Of a DNA stretch of 64,000 bases, positions 1-9,432 are shown piece after piece (position 1 is the first letter of the stretch; every line of letters begins with the position of its first letter). Origin of the DNA: Leptospira idonii (GTDB lineage Bacteria > Spirochaetota > Leptospiria > Leptospirales > Leptospiraceae); NCBI RefSeq assembly GCF_004770995.1, contig NZ_RQHW01000042.1:124001-188000 (forward strand), read 5' to 3'. Both the position numbers and the translations under genes were made by a program. The notes beneath the pieces were generated by a model that had not been told where the DNA came from, did no database searches, and was given only the letters and a program-made list of their open reading frames with translations.

Positions 1-3000
1 CGTACATATCTCCCGTCATTTTCAGTTTTTCCAAATTATTGGATTTGATGATTTCATCGAAACGCGAGAAATAAAGATCCAAACCTTCGATCAATTCTTC
101 AGGAGTGAGAAGGGAAGTCATTTGAGAGAACCCTGGAAAACTGGTCATCAGCATGGTGACGTTTTCGAATTCCACCGGATTCACTCTTCCTTTTCTTTGC
201 AGTTCTTCCGCTACGTTTTTAGGAAGGATGTTGAGAAGAAGAGAATCGGATTTACGTTTTTCTTCTTCGATTTTATTCATAAGGAAGTTATTGTTGATGG
301 CGCTTGCAATATGTTCCGAAACACCTACGATGGAAACGATCTCTTCCTTTTTTAAGGACTTCTCTTCGTTGAAAATTCCAAAAACCGCCATCGCAACCAC
401 TTGATCGTTATTGATCAGTGGCGAAATTAACATCGATTTGGCGTTAGAGCGGGAAACGATTTCTTTATCTATGGAGTAAGGGAAGGTTTTAGGAACCTTC
501 TTCATATAGAAGAATTTTTTTCTCTTATAACATCGGTAAACGAATCCGCCGGATTCGTTCAAAGGGAATCTAAGCCCTTTGAAATAACTTACATTTTCAT
601 CCGCTAAAAGATCGAATCCTGAATGGTTTAAATAACGGAATTCTTTGAATTCGTTGTCCAAGTAAAACAAAACACAGTTTTGGATTTGATAGTTTTGTTT
701 GATGAATTCGAAGATCTCTCCCAAAATCCCTTCCAGGTTGGTGAGAGAGTTGATGTTCTTTGCGAACTCATTTAGTTTCTGAATTTCCGATCTGGCAAGT
801 TCCGATTTTTTTCTTTCCGCTTCCGTCATTTGAAGCAGAAGCGAGTTTTGAATGGCACCAGCGATCTGATCGCAGAATCCCGAAATTCTTCTTAGATCGT
901 CTCTCGAAAGAGAAAGAGGTTTTTGGTAGGATGTGAAATAAGCCATACCTATGACCTTGTTTTGAACGATCAAAGGAACCATCACAAATGAACTTAACTC
1001 TAGTTTTGTGATGATTTCCTTGTCCGAAGGATAAATCAAATCTTTCGGAATTTTAGGAAGATAGATCGGTTTTTTGCGGAGATAACTTTTGTAAACATAT
1101 CCTCCGTTTTCGTTCAAAGGAACGGTGAAGGATCTTGCGAATTTAATATGTTCCGGTTTGGACAACTCCGGAATGGTAGAACTGTATGTATAAAATTCTT
1201 GTTTCGTTTCATCCTTCAATTGCAGGATGGTCGCTTCTATCCCGAATGTTTTTAAGACATAGTCGAACATATCTTCTATGATTCGGGGAAGTTGGGATTC
1301 CGAATTGATCTTTTTCGTGAAATCGTTCAGTTGCACCACTTCGTTTTTTACGATTTCCATTTCTGCTTTGGAAATCTCCGCAAGGTTTCTTTCCTGATTC
1401 AATGTTTCAATTAACATTGAATTGGTGACTGCCGTGGCAATCGACTCAGCAGTGCTTTCCGCGATATGAAGATCCTGACCGGAAAAAATGGAATTTTCTT
1501 TCACTGTGAATAAGGTAAGAAGTGCGATGATTTTCCCTTGGGAAACAAGAGGGAGAATCATTCCCGGATGATTGCCGATCATGCTCAAAAAATGTTTATT
1601 GGATTGGCTGAGTTTTCCGTCTCTGATTTTGGAATAACGGAAAGGTTTGTTTCTTTTGTAGACCAGATAAAGCAAACCTGCATCTTCATCCATTGTGAAA
1701 CTGAGTCCTTTCAGTTTCGATTCCAAGTCGTGTTCGAACTTAGGAGATAAAACGGATTTATGATAGACGATCGATTTTTTTTTGTCGTCCACCAAAAACA
1801 AAACCATCGAATCGCAAGCTACTTCTTCCTGTAGATATTCGTACGCTTTCAGTAGGATGGAATCCAAGTCCAAACTGGAATTCAGCGCTTTGGCGAATTC
1901 GTTGAGCCTCTGGATGTTTTCTTTTGATACTTTCAGTTCTTTCGTTCTCTCTACGACCAAATCCTCCAAACCTTCTTTCAGGGTATTCAGCTGTTCGTTG
2001 GAGGTTTCCAAATTCTCTTTCAGTTTTTCGATCGATTGATAGGCACGAGTGAATCCGTAGGAAAGAATATAACCTTGGAACAGAATGAATCCTAAAAACC
2101 CGAAAGGAGTGAGGTCCATCGTGTTAATTACGTTATTATGATATAATATATCGTTGATTAAGGAAAGAAAAACGAAGATAAATCCCACCAAAGACAAACT
2201 GGCGCCCACTTTATCCGTACGGAATGCTTTTAAGATTCCGTAGATGATGCGGATGCATACTAGAATCGTCAAAAGTTGGAAGTAAGGCGCATAAGATGCG
2301 AATTCATGAACGGGAAATAATAAAGAAAAGATAAAAGGAAAAATCGCCAGTTCCAAAGCCCAAATTCCTTTTTTGCCTATCGTATCAGGGAACACCAAGT
2401 GATAGAAATAGGCGAAAACGGCAGTAGCGATGTAAAGAGTGGAAAACTCCAAACGGATCAGGATATCCATAGGAAGGTTCGGTAGAATGCTCGTTAACAC
2501 TCGTTCGCCTGTCGTTAAAATCCTTAAAACGAGAAAAAGGCTGAAGAGGGAAATGAACAAACTGGCTTTGTCTTGTCTTCTCATGAAAAAAAGACCGAAA
2601 TGATACAATGCCCAAAGGAAGATGCTTCCTGCGATGAAAGAAGTGAGTTGGTATTTTCCGTTCAATTTGCTGTAGAGTTGTCTTCTGTCTCCCAGTTCCG
2701 AACTCTCCCAAAATCCCCCTTTGGAGTAATGGAAGTTAGCTACTTCGAAAATGATTTCCACTTCTCCCGAAAGATCTTCCAATTCGATCAAAGCGGGTTT
2801 ATAAGAAGGATTAAAATCCTGTTTGGTGGTTGCAAACTTTCCTTCTTCATGGATCATCTTCCCGTTCAGATAAAGTCTGTAAGCTGAGGATAAATCCATA
2901 TTATGGATGGAGAGGGGAGGCGGGTTTTTAGGTAAAAGAAGTTTGAGTTTGTATGTGGCGTATCCGAACGCTTCGAGATCTTTCCCTTCCCAAGAGGCTC

Positions 3001-3286
3001 CCTTCCAAGAAGAGGGAACGGACATATAGATGAATTTAGATTCTGTGCCTAGATCTCGATCGAGTAAAATTCCTTGTCTGGTTTCGTTCCAATAGAATTC
3101 CCAATCCCCGTCTAACGGAACAAGACCGTCGCGGGAAAAATCCCAATCCCTTAGATCTAAAACTCCGTCGCGAGCTTGAGGAGGAGGCGTACCCATTTTT
3201 TGACAACTTGTAAAGACAAGGAAAAGGGAAGAAAGCACGATCAGGGCGGACATCTTGCAGTCTATATATCTCTTCATCGCAGACAT
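1..3286 (-). CDS. 7TMR-DISM / triple GAF / degenerate class III cyclase sensor (3' end cut by window edge)
   Basis: About 1,095 residues are visible and the reading frame runs off the left edge. The N-terminus is a lipoprotein-like signal ending FTSC, followed by a 7TMR-DISM extracellular domain, seven membrane helices (about residues 215-410), a coiled coil (415-460), and three GAF-like repeats (about 465-610, 645-790 and 840-980). The last part is the start of a class III nucleotide cyclase catalytic domain. There the first metal-binding Asp, expected in a F-T-D-x-x-G-F pattern, is Ser1049 (M-T-S-F-P-G-F), while the second is present as Asp1093 in T-G-D-M-Y. I infer an inner-membrane sensor whose cyclase domain may be inactive or altered. 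The start at 3286 has an AGGA box 9 nt upstream; ATGs at 3277 and 3253 are alternatives. Confidence 0.8.
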   Translation of the reverse strand, partial: MSAMKRYIDCKMSALIVLSSLFLVFTSCQKMGTPPPQARDGVLDLRDWDFSRDGLVPLDGDWEFYWNETRQGILLDRDLGTESKFIYMSVPSSWKGASWEGKDLEAFGYATYKLKLLLPKNPPPLSIHNMDLSSAYRLYLNGKMIHEEGKFATTKQDFNPSYKPALIELEDLSGEVEIIFEVANFHYSKGGFWESSELGDRRQLYSKLNGKYQLTSFIAGSIFLWALYHFGLFFMRRQDKASLFISLFSLFLVLRILTTGERVLTSILPNLPMDILIRLEFSTLYIATAVFAYFYHLVFPDTIGKKGIWALELAIFPFIFSLLFPVHEFASYAPYFQLLTILVCIRIIYGILKAFRTDKVGASLSLVGFIFVFLSLINDILYHNNVINTMDLTPFGFLGFILFQGYILSYGFTRAYQSIEKLKENLETSNEQLNTLKEGLEDLVVERTKELKVSKENIQRLNEFAKALNSSLDLDSILLKAYEYLQEEVACDSMVLFLVDDKKKSIVYHKSVLSPKFEHDLESKLKGLSFTMDEDAGLLYLVYKRNKPFRYSKIRDGKLSQSNKHFLSMIGNHPGMILPLVSQGKIIALLTLFTVKENSIFSGQDLHIAESTAESIATAVTNSMLIETLNQERNLAEISKAEMEIVKNEVVQLNDFTKKINSESQLPRIIEDMFDYVLKTFGIEATILQLKDETKQEFYTYSSTIPELSKPEHIKFARSFTVPLNENGGYVYKSYLRKKPIYLPKIPKDLIYPSDKEIITKLELSSFVMVPLIVQNKVIGMAYFTSYQKPLSLSRDDLRRISGFCDQIAGAIQNSLLLQMTEAERKKSELARSEIQKLNEFAKNINSLTNLEGILGEIFEFIKQNYQIQNCVLFYLDNEFKEFRYLNHSGFDLLADENVSYFKGLRFPLNESGGFVYRCYKRKKFFYMKKVPKTFPYSIDKEIVSRSNAKSMLISPLINNDQVVAMAVFGIFNEEKSLKKEEIVSIVGVSEHIASAINNNFLMNKIEEEKRKSDSLLLNILPKNVAEELQRKGRVNPVEFENVTMLMTSFPGFSQMTSLLTPEELIEGLDLYFSRFDEIIKSNNLEKLKMTGDMY

Positions 3287-3433
3287 CTATGCTAATCCTG
3301 CTGGTCGTGAGGAAAAGGAAAAAACGGCAGCCCTAACTTTTATTTGCCTGGAATCATCGTCAGAGAAGGAAAGATCTTGTACGGATTGTAACGATTTCCC
3401 TAAATTCAAGGGCGGAACAAATCGGTTTCCCGA

Positions 3434-4426
3434 TCAATTGCATTTGATTTTTTCGGAAGGAATCCAGGAAGAAAATAGGTTGCGTATGAAATCCAACATC
3501 TCTTCATTTTCTTTCTCGGGATAGGACACAACTCCGTCTTTTCTGTGAAAGGGGTAATATAAAAGTGCGGAATCTTTTCTTGTTTGTTGGATTGTTTTCA
3601 GGAAATCGGAATTCATTCTAAAACTTCCTATGCTAATATCAACTAACATATCTTTATCGATCTGTTCCCGCATTTCTTCGAAAAGTGTTCTGTAGGATGT
3701 TTTCCAATCCGGTTCCAAAAGAACCGGATCCAGGCAAATCCTTACCTTCCAACCGTCTCGGATCGCCCTTGCGGCGGAGTCTAATCTTCCTTTTGTGCCG
3801 GGTGCTTTTTTCTCCACTTGTTTGGCGATGGAGTCCGGACTTACGGTCCAAGCTAAAATTAAATTGGGAATGGGTTTGATGTCTTGGATGGATGCATAAT
3901 TTCCGGACTTGGTTCTTAATTCCAAAAGAAGATCGGGTCTTGTTTCTGCGAATCGAATCCAGGCTCTGCTGGCAGGATAAAAGGATTCCGTAGCAAGCAG
4001 ATCCGTATCGTAAGAGAGAGCCAGATACAACGATTTATTTTTTTCCAGAAACTCGTCCGTAGCAGAGAAGAAGTCTTCCCAGTTCACAAAAAAAACAAGA
4101 TTAGCGGATGGGAACATCCCTTGCAGATAACAATAATCGCAATCGTAAATGCAATTCAATGCCAGAGTGTTGTAATAAAAATGAGGATGATCGAAACTGG
4201 GAGAAAAATTACTGCCAGGATAAAGATAGTTCTCTTTTTTTTCGGCTAATATAAGTTTGGGGGAAAGTTTTTGGGCTCGGAAGTTCTGTCCTCTTTTATT
4301 GAATACATCCTTATAGTGAGAGATAGGTATGACAGTTGCCGATTTGAATTTGGATAAAATTTCTTTCGTTCTGAAATGATCCAGAATTTTCTCTTCCACA
4401 TAGATATGAGAGTAGGGTTTAAACAT
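3434..4426 (-). CDS. Radical SAM protein, spore photoproduct lyase (SPL) family
   Basis: This 330-residue protein carries a CX3CX2C cluster (C92, C96, C99) followed by Y-L-Q, as in SplB-like radical SAM enzymes, and a central region typical of the TIM-barrel half. SPL proper repairs spore photoproduct in UV-damaged spore DNA. This organism is not expected to sporulate, so the substrate is unknown and the family assignment is firmer than the reaction. The frame is open upstream to 4564, but I chose ATG 4426 because it overlaps the stop of the upstream gene by 8 nt and begins a conserved-looking N-terminus (M-F-K-P-Y-S). The overlap implies translational coupling to the nucleosidase-like gene. 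Confidence 0.82.
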   Translation of the reverse strand: MFKPYSHIYVEEKILDHFRTKEILSKFKSATVIPISHYKDVFNKRGQNFRAQKLSPKLILAEKKENYLYPGSNFSPSFDHPHFYYNTLALNCIYDCDYCYLQGMFPSANLVFFVNWEDFFSATDEFLEKNKSLYLALSYDTDLLATESFYPASRAWIRFAETRPDLLLELRTKSGNYASIQDIKPIPNLILAWTVSPDSIAKQVEKKAPGTKGRLDSAARAIRDGWKVRICLDPVLLEPDWKTSYRTLFEEMREQIDKDMLVDISIGSFRMNSDFLKTIQQTRKDSALLYYPFHRKDGVVSYPEKENEEMLDFIRNLFSSWIPSEKIKCN

Positions 4427-5291
4427 GAAGAGAAGACATCCAAAGGCAGAACATTTCTTTTGCATCCTTCTTTTCAGGATTTTCCTTAGAGGAAGAAGGA
4501 GGCTTCGGAATTTCCCTTTCCGGAAAACGAAGTTTATAATAACGAATCGATTTCTCCAAATCAACTAGCATCGATTTTGTGAAATTTAATTTTTCTCCTT
4601 CTTTCTGCCAAAACTCCTTTTCCGAAGAGGAAAGCACATCTTCCTTTCTCAGGATGTTTGTTTTTAGGAAGTCTGCCAGCAAGGAATCGAGATGGATCTT
4701 CATCAGCTCGGAGACATCTTCTGGACGACAGAATTTTCCCTCCAGATGATCGGAAACGATTTTACCCAACTGGATTTGTTCCAACTCGAAGTAAATCGAA
4801 GCGGCTTCGAAAAAACCGCTCCCTTCCATATCAATGAGTTCTAATCGTTCGATCTCTTCCTCTTTGAGAATTAAAAAAGGAGTTTCTATTTCGGAAAATC
4901 GGGAAGAGGCGATCGGTCGATCAAATGTAGTTAGGTGGGCTTCTCGGGAAAGGGAAAAAGTTTCCAATCGTTCCGGGAAAAATTCGAATCCTCTGGAAAA
5001 ATCTTTGATTTTATGAATCCAAAAAAAGTCCCCCCGTTTCTGAGAAGGGAGTGCCGATCCTGCAATTCCCAAATTCCAGATGCGAAAACCTTTCCTTTTC
5101 TCCTTGGGAATTTTTCCTGCCAACTCTGCTACAGCCAGAGCCATTTGGATTTTTCCGGTTCCGGTTACGGCAAGGAAGTGTTCATCCGTGCTGTAAAAAC
5201 GAAAATGTCCCTGTTCTTTGTCCGGCTTTGCACCTAAAGCATCTATCCAAGGTTTTGCTTCGGAACTAAGTGCAAAAAATAGGGCTCCCAT
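4419..5291 (-). CDS. MTA/SAH nucleosidase-like (purine phosphorylase fold) protein
   Basis: A protein of 290 residues. N-terminal segments (A-L-S-S-E-A-K-P-W and T-G-T-G-K near residue 43) and the D-M-E-G-S-G-F-F-E-A motif at 154-163 match the nucleoside phosphorylase/nucleosidase fold, where that Met-Glu pair binds ribose. Asp181 sits where the base-contacting acid is expected. The C-terminal 90 residues are an extra charged tail not normal for MTAN enzymes. Its stop overlaps the start of the radical SAM gene by 8 nt. Since radical SAM enzymes release 5'-deoxyadenosine, a nucleosidase that clears it would be a sensible partner; that link is inference. Futalosine-hydrolase-like activity is an alternative. 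Confidence 0.7.
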   Translation of the reverse strand: MGALFFALSSEAKPWIDALGAKPDKEQGHFRFYSTDEHFLAVTGTGKIQMALAVAELAGKIPKEKRKGFRIWNLGIAGSALPSQKRGDFFWIHKIKDFSRGFEFFPERLETFSLSREAHLTTFDRPIASSRFSEIETPFLILKEEEIERLELIDMEGSGFFEAASIYFELEQIQLGKIVSDHLEGKFCRPEDVSELMKIHLDSLLADFLKTNILRKEDVLSSSEKEFWQKEGEKLNFTKSMLVDLEKSIRYYKLRFPEREIPKPPSSSKENPEKKDAKEMFCLWMSSLHV

Positions 5292-5318
5292 AGTCTAATA
5301 GTTTTAGGAGGTAGGATT

Positions 5319-5861
5319 GTGCAAAGAAAAGTTTTGCTGGTAATGCTTATCTTATTATGCATACCATTGTATTCGGGAGAGAAAAAAATGTCGTTTTATA
5401 ATCTCAGTTCCAAATCCATTCACGGGAAGGATGTCCCGTTTTCTTCCTACAAGGGAAAACCGATTCTGGTCGTCAATGTTGCGTCTAAATGCGGTTATAC
5501 GCCACAATACGACGGGCTGGAGAAAGTTTATCAAGACTACAAAGGAAAAGGCCTTGTGATCATCGGATTTCCTTCCAACGATTTCGGTGCACAGGAACCA
5601 GGAACGGAAGAACAAATTGCCGAGTTTTGCAAGTTGAACTTCGGTGTGAGTTTTCCTCTCATGAAAAAAACGAAGGTATTGGGAACGGAGAAAGATCCTG
5701 TTTATCAATTTCTTACGGACAACGCTCCTGAAAAAGGGGATGTGCAATGGAACTTTGAAAAGTTTCTCATCGATAAAGATGGAAACGTGAAGTCTCGTTT
5801 TCGTTCCGCAGTGAAACCGGAAAGTGAAGAATTGAAAAAAGCGATCGAAAGTGTATTATAA
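5319..5861 (+). CDS. Glutathione peroxidase family thiol peroxidase
   Basis: The 180-residue sequence has the full family tetrad: peroxidatic Cys58 in V-A-S-K-C-G-Y-T-P, Gln92 in G-F-P-S-N-D-F-G-A-Q, and Trp144-Asn145 in Q-W-N-F-E-K-F. It reduces hydrogen peroxide or lipid hydroperoxides; bacterial Cys-type members usually use thioredoxin rather than glutathione. A hydrophobic leader (residues 5-19) suggests export or membrane anchoring, though a second Met at residue 24 could give a cytosolic form. The start is a GTG with a perfect AGGAGG box 7 nt upstream. Only 27 bp separate it from the divergent nucleosidase gene, and the ChaN-like gene follows 4 nt after its stop. Confidence 0.9.
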   Translation: MQRKVLLVMLILLCIPLYSGEKKMSFYNLSSKSIHGKDVPFSSYKGKPILVVNVASKCGYTPQYDGLEKVYQDYKGKGLVIIGFPSNDFGAQEPGTEEQIAEFCKLNFGVSFPLMKKTKVLGTEKDPVYQFLTDNAPEKGDVQWNFEKFLIDKDGNVKSRFRSAVKPESEELKKAIESVL

Positions 5862-5865
5862 TTGA

Positions 5866-6726
5866 ATGAGTCGTAAATTTTCTTTTTTCTTTTTTCTATT
5901 GTTTCCCTTTCTCTTGTTCGCTGACGGAGAAGGGAAAGGGGACGTTCAAATTTGGAAATCCAAAACCAAAGAGAAGGTGTCTTGGGAATCCGTTTTAAAA
6001 GAAGCGGAATCCTTCGATGTGATCCTTTGGGGAGAAGAACATGATGATTCTCCCGGTCATAGAGCACAATTGGAGTTCTTTCGCAGGTTGACGGAAGTTC
6101 TACCTACTTCTCTCAGTTTGGAGATGTTGGAGAAAGACCAACAAACAATCGTAGACGAATACATCAAAGGAGTGATCTCCGAAAAACATCTGCTCACTTC
6201 CACCTTTCATTGGAAAAATTTTACGGAAGATTATTTTCCTTTGGTCAAACATGCGAAAGAAACCTACAGTCCTGTCGTTTGTGCGAATCCCCCCAGACGT
6301 TATGTCAATGCGTTGGCGCGCAAAGGAATCGTCGCCTATATGGACTTCTCTCAAGAAGCGCATCGTTTTTTGCCGGAAGCATATACTTTAGGTCTTCATA
6401 TTTCTCCCGACTATCTCACGCGTCTTCGTTCCTTGTTTCAAGGTCATGAAAAAGGACAAGGGCCCAACCCGGAACATATGATTTTATCCCAATTTATGTG
6501 GGACCAAGGGATGGCGGAGTCGATTTCCAGGGAAATTTACCGTTCAGGAAGGAAGGTTTTGCACCTCAATGGCAGGTTTCACAGTGATTTTGAGGGAGGA
6601 ATTGCTTTCCGATTGAAGAAAATGGGGCATAAGGTGCTTGTGATTTCCGCTTTTCCGGAAGGAAAAGAAGAAGAGTCGAATTTTGAGAAAATAGCTGATT
6701 TTGTAATTTTGACAAAACGCCGATAA
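5866..6726 (+). CDS. ChaN-like (PF04187, heme-binding-uptake fold) exported protein
   Basis: A 286-residue protein with a signal peptide (to about Ala19) and the characteristic L-W-G-E-E-H-D-D motif at residues 55-61, followed by the E-M-L-E-K-D-Q-Q segment near 103 and an R-x-N-G-R-F-H-like segment near the C-terminus. These match the ChaN/Tiki-like family (haem-binding uptake, PF04187), which includes iron-regulated surface lipoproteins of Campylobacter. No lipobox Cys is obvious, so I expect a periplasmic soluble protein. It lies 4 nt downstream of the peroxidase and is probably co-transcribed, which fits a role in haem or oxidative-stress handling; the exact ligand is unknown. Confidence 0.75.
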   Translation: MSRKFSFFFFLLFPFLLFADGEGKGDVQIWKSKTKEKVSWESVLKEAESFDVILWGEEHDDSPGHRAQLEFFRRLTEVLPTSLSLEMLEKDQQTIVDEYIKGVISEKHLLTSTFHWKNFTEDYFPLVKHAKETYSPVVCANPPRRYVNALARKGIVAYMDFSQEAHRFLPEAYTLGLHISPDYLTRLRSLFQGHEKGQGPNPEHMILSQFMWDQGMAESISREIYRSGRKVLHLNGRFHSDFEGGIAFRLKKMGHKVLVISAFPEGKEEESNFEKIADFVILTKRR

Positions 6727-6745
6727 ACAGAGTATAGAGTTTTCT

Positions 6746-9391
6746 ATGCAGGCAAATATCAGCATCCCTTCTCCCAAATACATTTGCCCTCATTGCAGCA
6801 AGGCATCCCGTCTTCCCCAGCCCCTTCCTGAGTCGGGACTTTTTCAACTAACTTGTGCTCATTGTAAAGAGAAGGCGGTGCTGAAGTTCGATAACTACCA
6901 ATTTTCCGTAGACCGTATCCTTCCTGCTGCCGCCAAACGGGAGACAATCATCGGGCAGGAACAAATTTTAGAATCTTCTCCTCCCGTTCCTTCCGTACAG
7001 ACAACAACACCTCCTGTCGTTTCCAAACCGCTGTTCGAAAGAAAGGTACTTCCTTTGGAAGAGAGATCTTTTTTTAGAGAAGAGAGTCTTCCTAAAAGAA
7101 GGGAAATCAAACCTCCTTCAGAAAAGAAACCTCTTTGGTTTCGTGAGAATAAGGTTTCTTATCCGAAACAGAAAAAAACAAACGGCGATTTTTCCTTTTT
7201 AAAATTCATTTTCGGAGCCACCGCCTTCGGCTTGTTTTTGTTCATTTTGGTATTCGCCTATTTCATCGCAGGTGTATTTCAAATTAAAAAAGAAATCCCC
7301 GGTCTTCTCGTTCAATTGTCCAAAAATGTTCCTACTAAGATTTTGGATCGAAACGGAAATGTAGTGAGTGAGATCTTTCAAAAAAGAACTTCCACATTAC
7401 GATTGCAAGACTATCCGGAGGATATGGTCTCCATACTTCTGAATATAGAGGATCAAAAATTTTTCTCCCACGGGGGAATCGATTATTTCGCAATCATTCG
7501 CGCTTTTTCCAAAAACATCGCAAACTTAAGTTATAAACAAGGTGCATCCACGATCACTCAACAGTTGGCGAGAATCATCATTGATGACAGAAGAAAAAGT
7601 CTAACAAGAAAAATACGAGAAGCCCAGTTGGCTTTCGCATTGGAGTCCCTTCTTTCCAAGGAAGAGATCTTGGAAACCTATATGAACCATGTGTATCTGG
7701 GGCATGGAGCTTTCGGATTCGGAGAGGGAATTAAGTTCTATTTTCATAAAAATCCTCAGGAATTGTCCAGAGAAGAGATCCTTCTTTTGGCTTCTCTTCC
7801 TTCTGCGCCCAATAAATTTTCCCCTTTGAAAAATCCTGAAGATTCCTATCGAAGGGTAAGGGCGATTTTAGCGATGTTCCGAAATAGAGGGATTTATCCT
7901 AACTTGCAGAAGGAAAAATTCGTTTCCATATACCATCAGTTCTCCACTAGGTCTCCCAACGAAACAGTGTTTGGTGCTAGGCAGGATATCGCTCCTTACG
8001 TTACGGAACACATCCGCTCGATGTTGTCCGTATTGGAAGGAGACAAAAACATCTATGAAAGCGGCGGATATACCGTGGAGACTACATTGGATCGAAGCAT
8101 CCAAGAGTTCATCGGCCCTTCCGTAAGAAATTATCTTTCTAGGGCGGTTAAATCCGGAAAAATTCAAAAGAAATTAGTTCGTAAACTTGCAGGTACTCCC
8201 GAAGAAAAGGCAATCAAACAACGATTTGATGACATTGGGGTCTTGAATGAATTTTTTTGGGAAGGAGAGATCAACGAAGGCGGTAAGAACATAGGAGTCC
8301 AGGCCGCAGTCGTGGGAATCCAGCCGGGAACGGGGGAAATTCTTTTTCTTCACGGAGGAGAAGAATTCAACAGTAAAAACCAATTCAACCGCGCCGTTCA
8401 AATGCGTCGTCAAACCGGAAGTTCCATCAAAGCAGTGTTATATGCATCTGCCATAGATTCGGGAGTGATTCAATCGGGAAGCCGCATCTTGGACGCCCCT
8501 CTTTATTACCGAGGAGGTGGCGGAAAGGAATGGTCTCCCGATAATTTGGGAGGAACTTTCGACGGAGAAATTTCACTTCGTACCGCACTCATTAAATCCA
8601 AAAACACTGCGGCAGTTCAGGTGGCGGAAAGATTAGGAGCAGGCGGGATCGAAACTTACTTCACTAAGTTTTTCTTTCCCGATGTTTCCGAAAAAAAATC
8701 TAGATTTCGTGCGGATCTTTCTTTAGCTCTAGGTTCTTTGGAAATTTCTCCTTTGGAGATGGCTTCCGCTTTTACTTCCTTTGTGAATCAAGGAACGATC
8801 AAAAGACCTTTCTTGATCAAAAAAATCACGAATGCCAGAGGAGTGGTTTTATATCAAACGGATGAAGTGGACGAATTCAAATTGAAAGTTCCTAAAGAAA
8901 GACAAGCCATTCGTCCGGACACTGCGGAAGTAATGATCTCTCTACTCAAAGACAGTGGTCGAGCCAGCGGAGTCAGGAGCGGAGGTTATGCGGGAGATCT
9001 GGTCGGGAAAACAGGAACTACGAACGATTATAAAGATGCCTGGTTTGTGGGAGCAAGACCTGAATTGTCTCTTGCTGTTTGGATCGGTTATGATGATCCT
9101 AAATTCGGAATGGGGGGAAGCGGACTGGGAGGAGCTTTGGCAGCGCCTCTTTGGGGGGAAATCGTAAATACGATCGACAAAAATCATTTTCTCGTTAAAC
9201 GAGAGTTTGCTCCTCCTATTTACAGCAAACCTTATAAAATTTGTCCTTTGTCCGGGAAAGAAGCAGGGCCGAATTGTGCAGGAGCTGTTTCCGAACTTTA
9301 TCTTTCCGATTACCCTCCTGCAGGCATTTGCAGCGAAGATCACAAACTTCCCGTTCTGGAAAATAGGGATTTGATGAAAAATTTATTCTAG
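6746..9391 (+). CDS. Class A penicillin-binding protein (PBP1A-type) with N-terminal zinc ribbon
   Basis: An 881-residue bifunctional murein synthase. Residues 14-40 form a CxxC...CxxC zinc ribbon (C14, C17, C37, C40). A Pro/Lys-rich linker and one membrane helix (about 150-175) follow, then the GT51 glycosyltransferase domain (E-D-Q-K-F-F-S-H-G-G, then T-I-T-Q-Q-L-A-R). The transpeptidase has catalytic Ser559 in S-S-I-K, S-K-N near 620 and K-T-G-T-T near 755. The C-terminal tail holds three further Cys. The enzyme polymerises lipid II and cross-links stem peptides on the outer face of the inner membrane. The cytoplasmic zinc ribbon is not part of ordinary PBP1A proteins. It starts 19 nt after the ChaN-like gene. 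Confidence 0.93.
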   Translation: MQANISIPSPKYICPHCSKASRLPQPLPESGLFQLTCAHCKEKAVLKFDNYQFSVDRILPAAAKRETIIGQEQILESSPPVPSVQTTTPPVVSKPLFERKVLPLEERSFFREESLPKRREIKPPSEKKPLWFRENKVSYPKQKKTNGDFSFLKFIFGATAFGLFLFILVFAYFIAGVFQIKKEIPGLLVQLSKNVPTKILDRNGNVVSEIFQKRTSTLRLQDYPEDMVSILLNIEDQKFFSHGGIDYFAIIRAFSKNIANLSYKQGASTITQQLARIIIDDRRKSLTRKIREAQLAFALESLLSKEEILETYMNHVYLGHGAFGFGEGIKFYFHKNPQELSREEILLLASLPSAPNKFSPLKNPEDSYRRVRAILAMFRNRGIYPNLQKEKFVSIYHQFSTRSPNETVFGARQDIAPYVTEHIRSMLSVLEGDKNIYESGGYTVETTLDRSIQEFIGPSVRNYLSRAVKSGKIQKKLVRKLAGTPEEKAIKQRFDDIGVLNEFFWEGEINEGGKNIGVQAAVVGIQPGTGEILFLHGGEEFNSKNQFNRAVQMRRQTGSSIKAVLYASAIDSGVIQSGSRILDAPLYYRGGGGKEWSPDNLGGTFDGEISLRTALIKSKNTAAVQVAERLGAGGIETYFTKFFFPDVSEKKSRFRADLSLALGSLEISPLEMASAFTSFVNQGTIKRPFLIKKITNARGVVLYQTDEVDEFKLKVPKERQAIRPDTAEVMISLLKDSGRASGVRSGGYAGDLVGKTGTTNDYKDAWFVGARPELSLAVWIGYDDPKFGMGGSGLGGALAAPLWGEIVNTIDKNHFLVKREFAPPIYSKPYKICPLSGKEAGPNCAGAVSELYLSDYPPAGICSEDHKLPVLENRDLMKNLF

Positions 9392-9432
9392 AAATTAAAT
9401 TCGACCCATCCTAGATTTATCTATCGGCTTCT

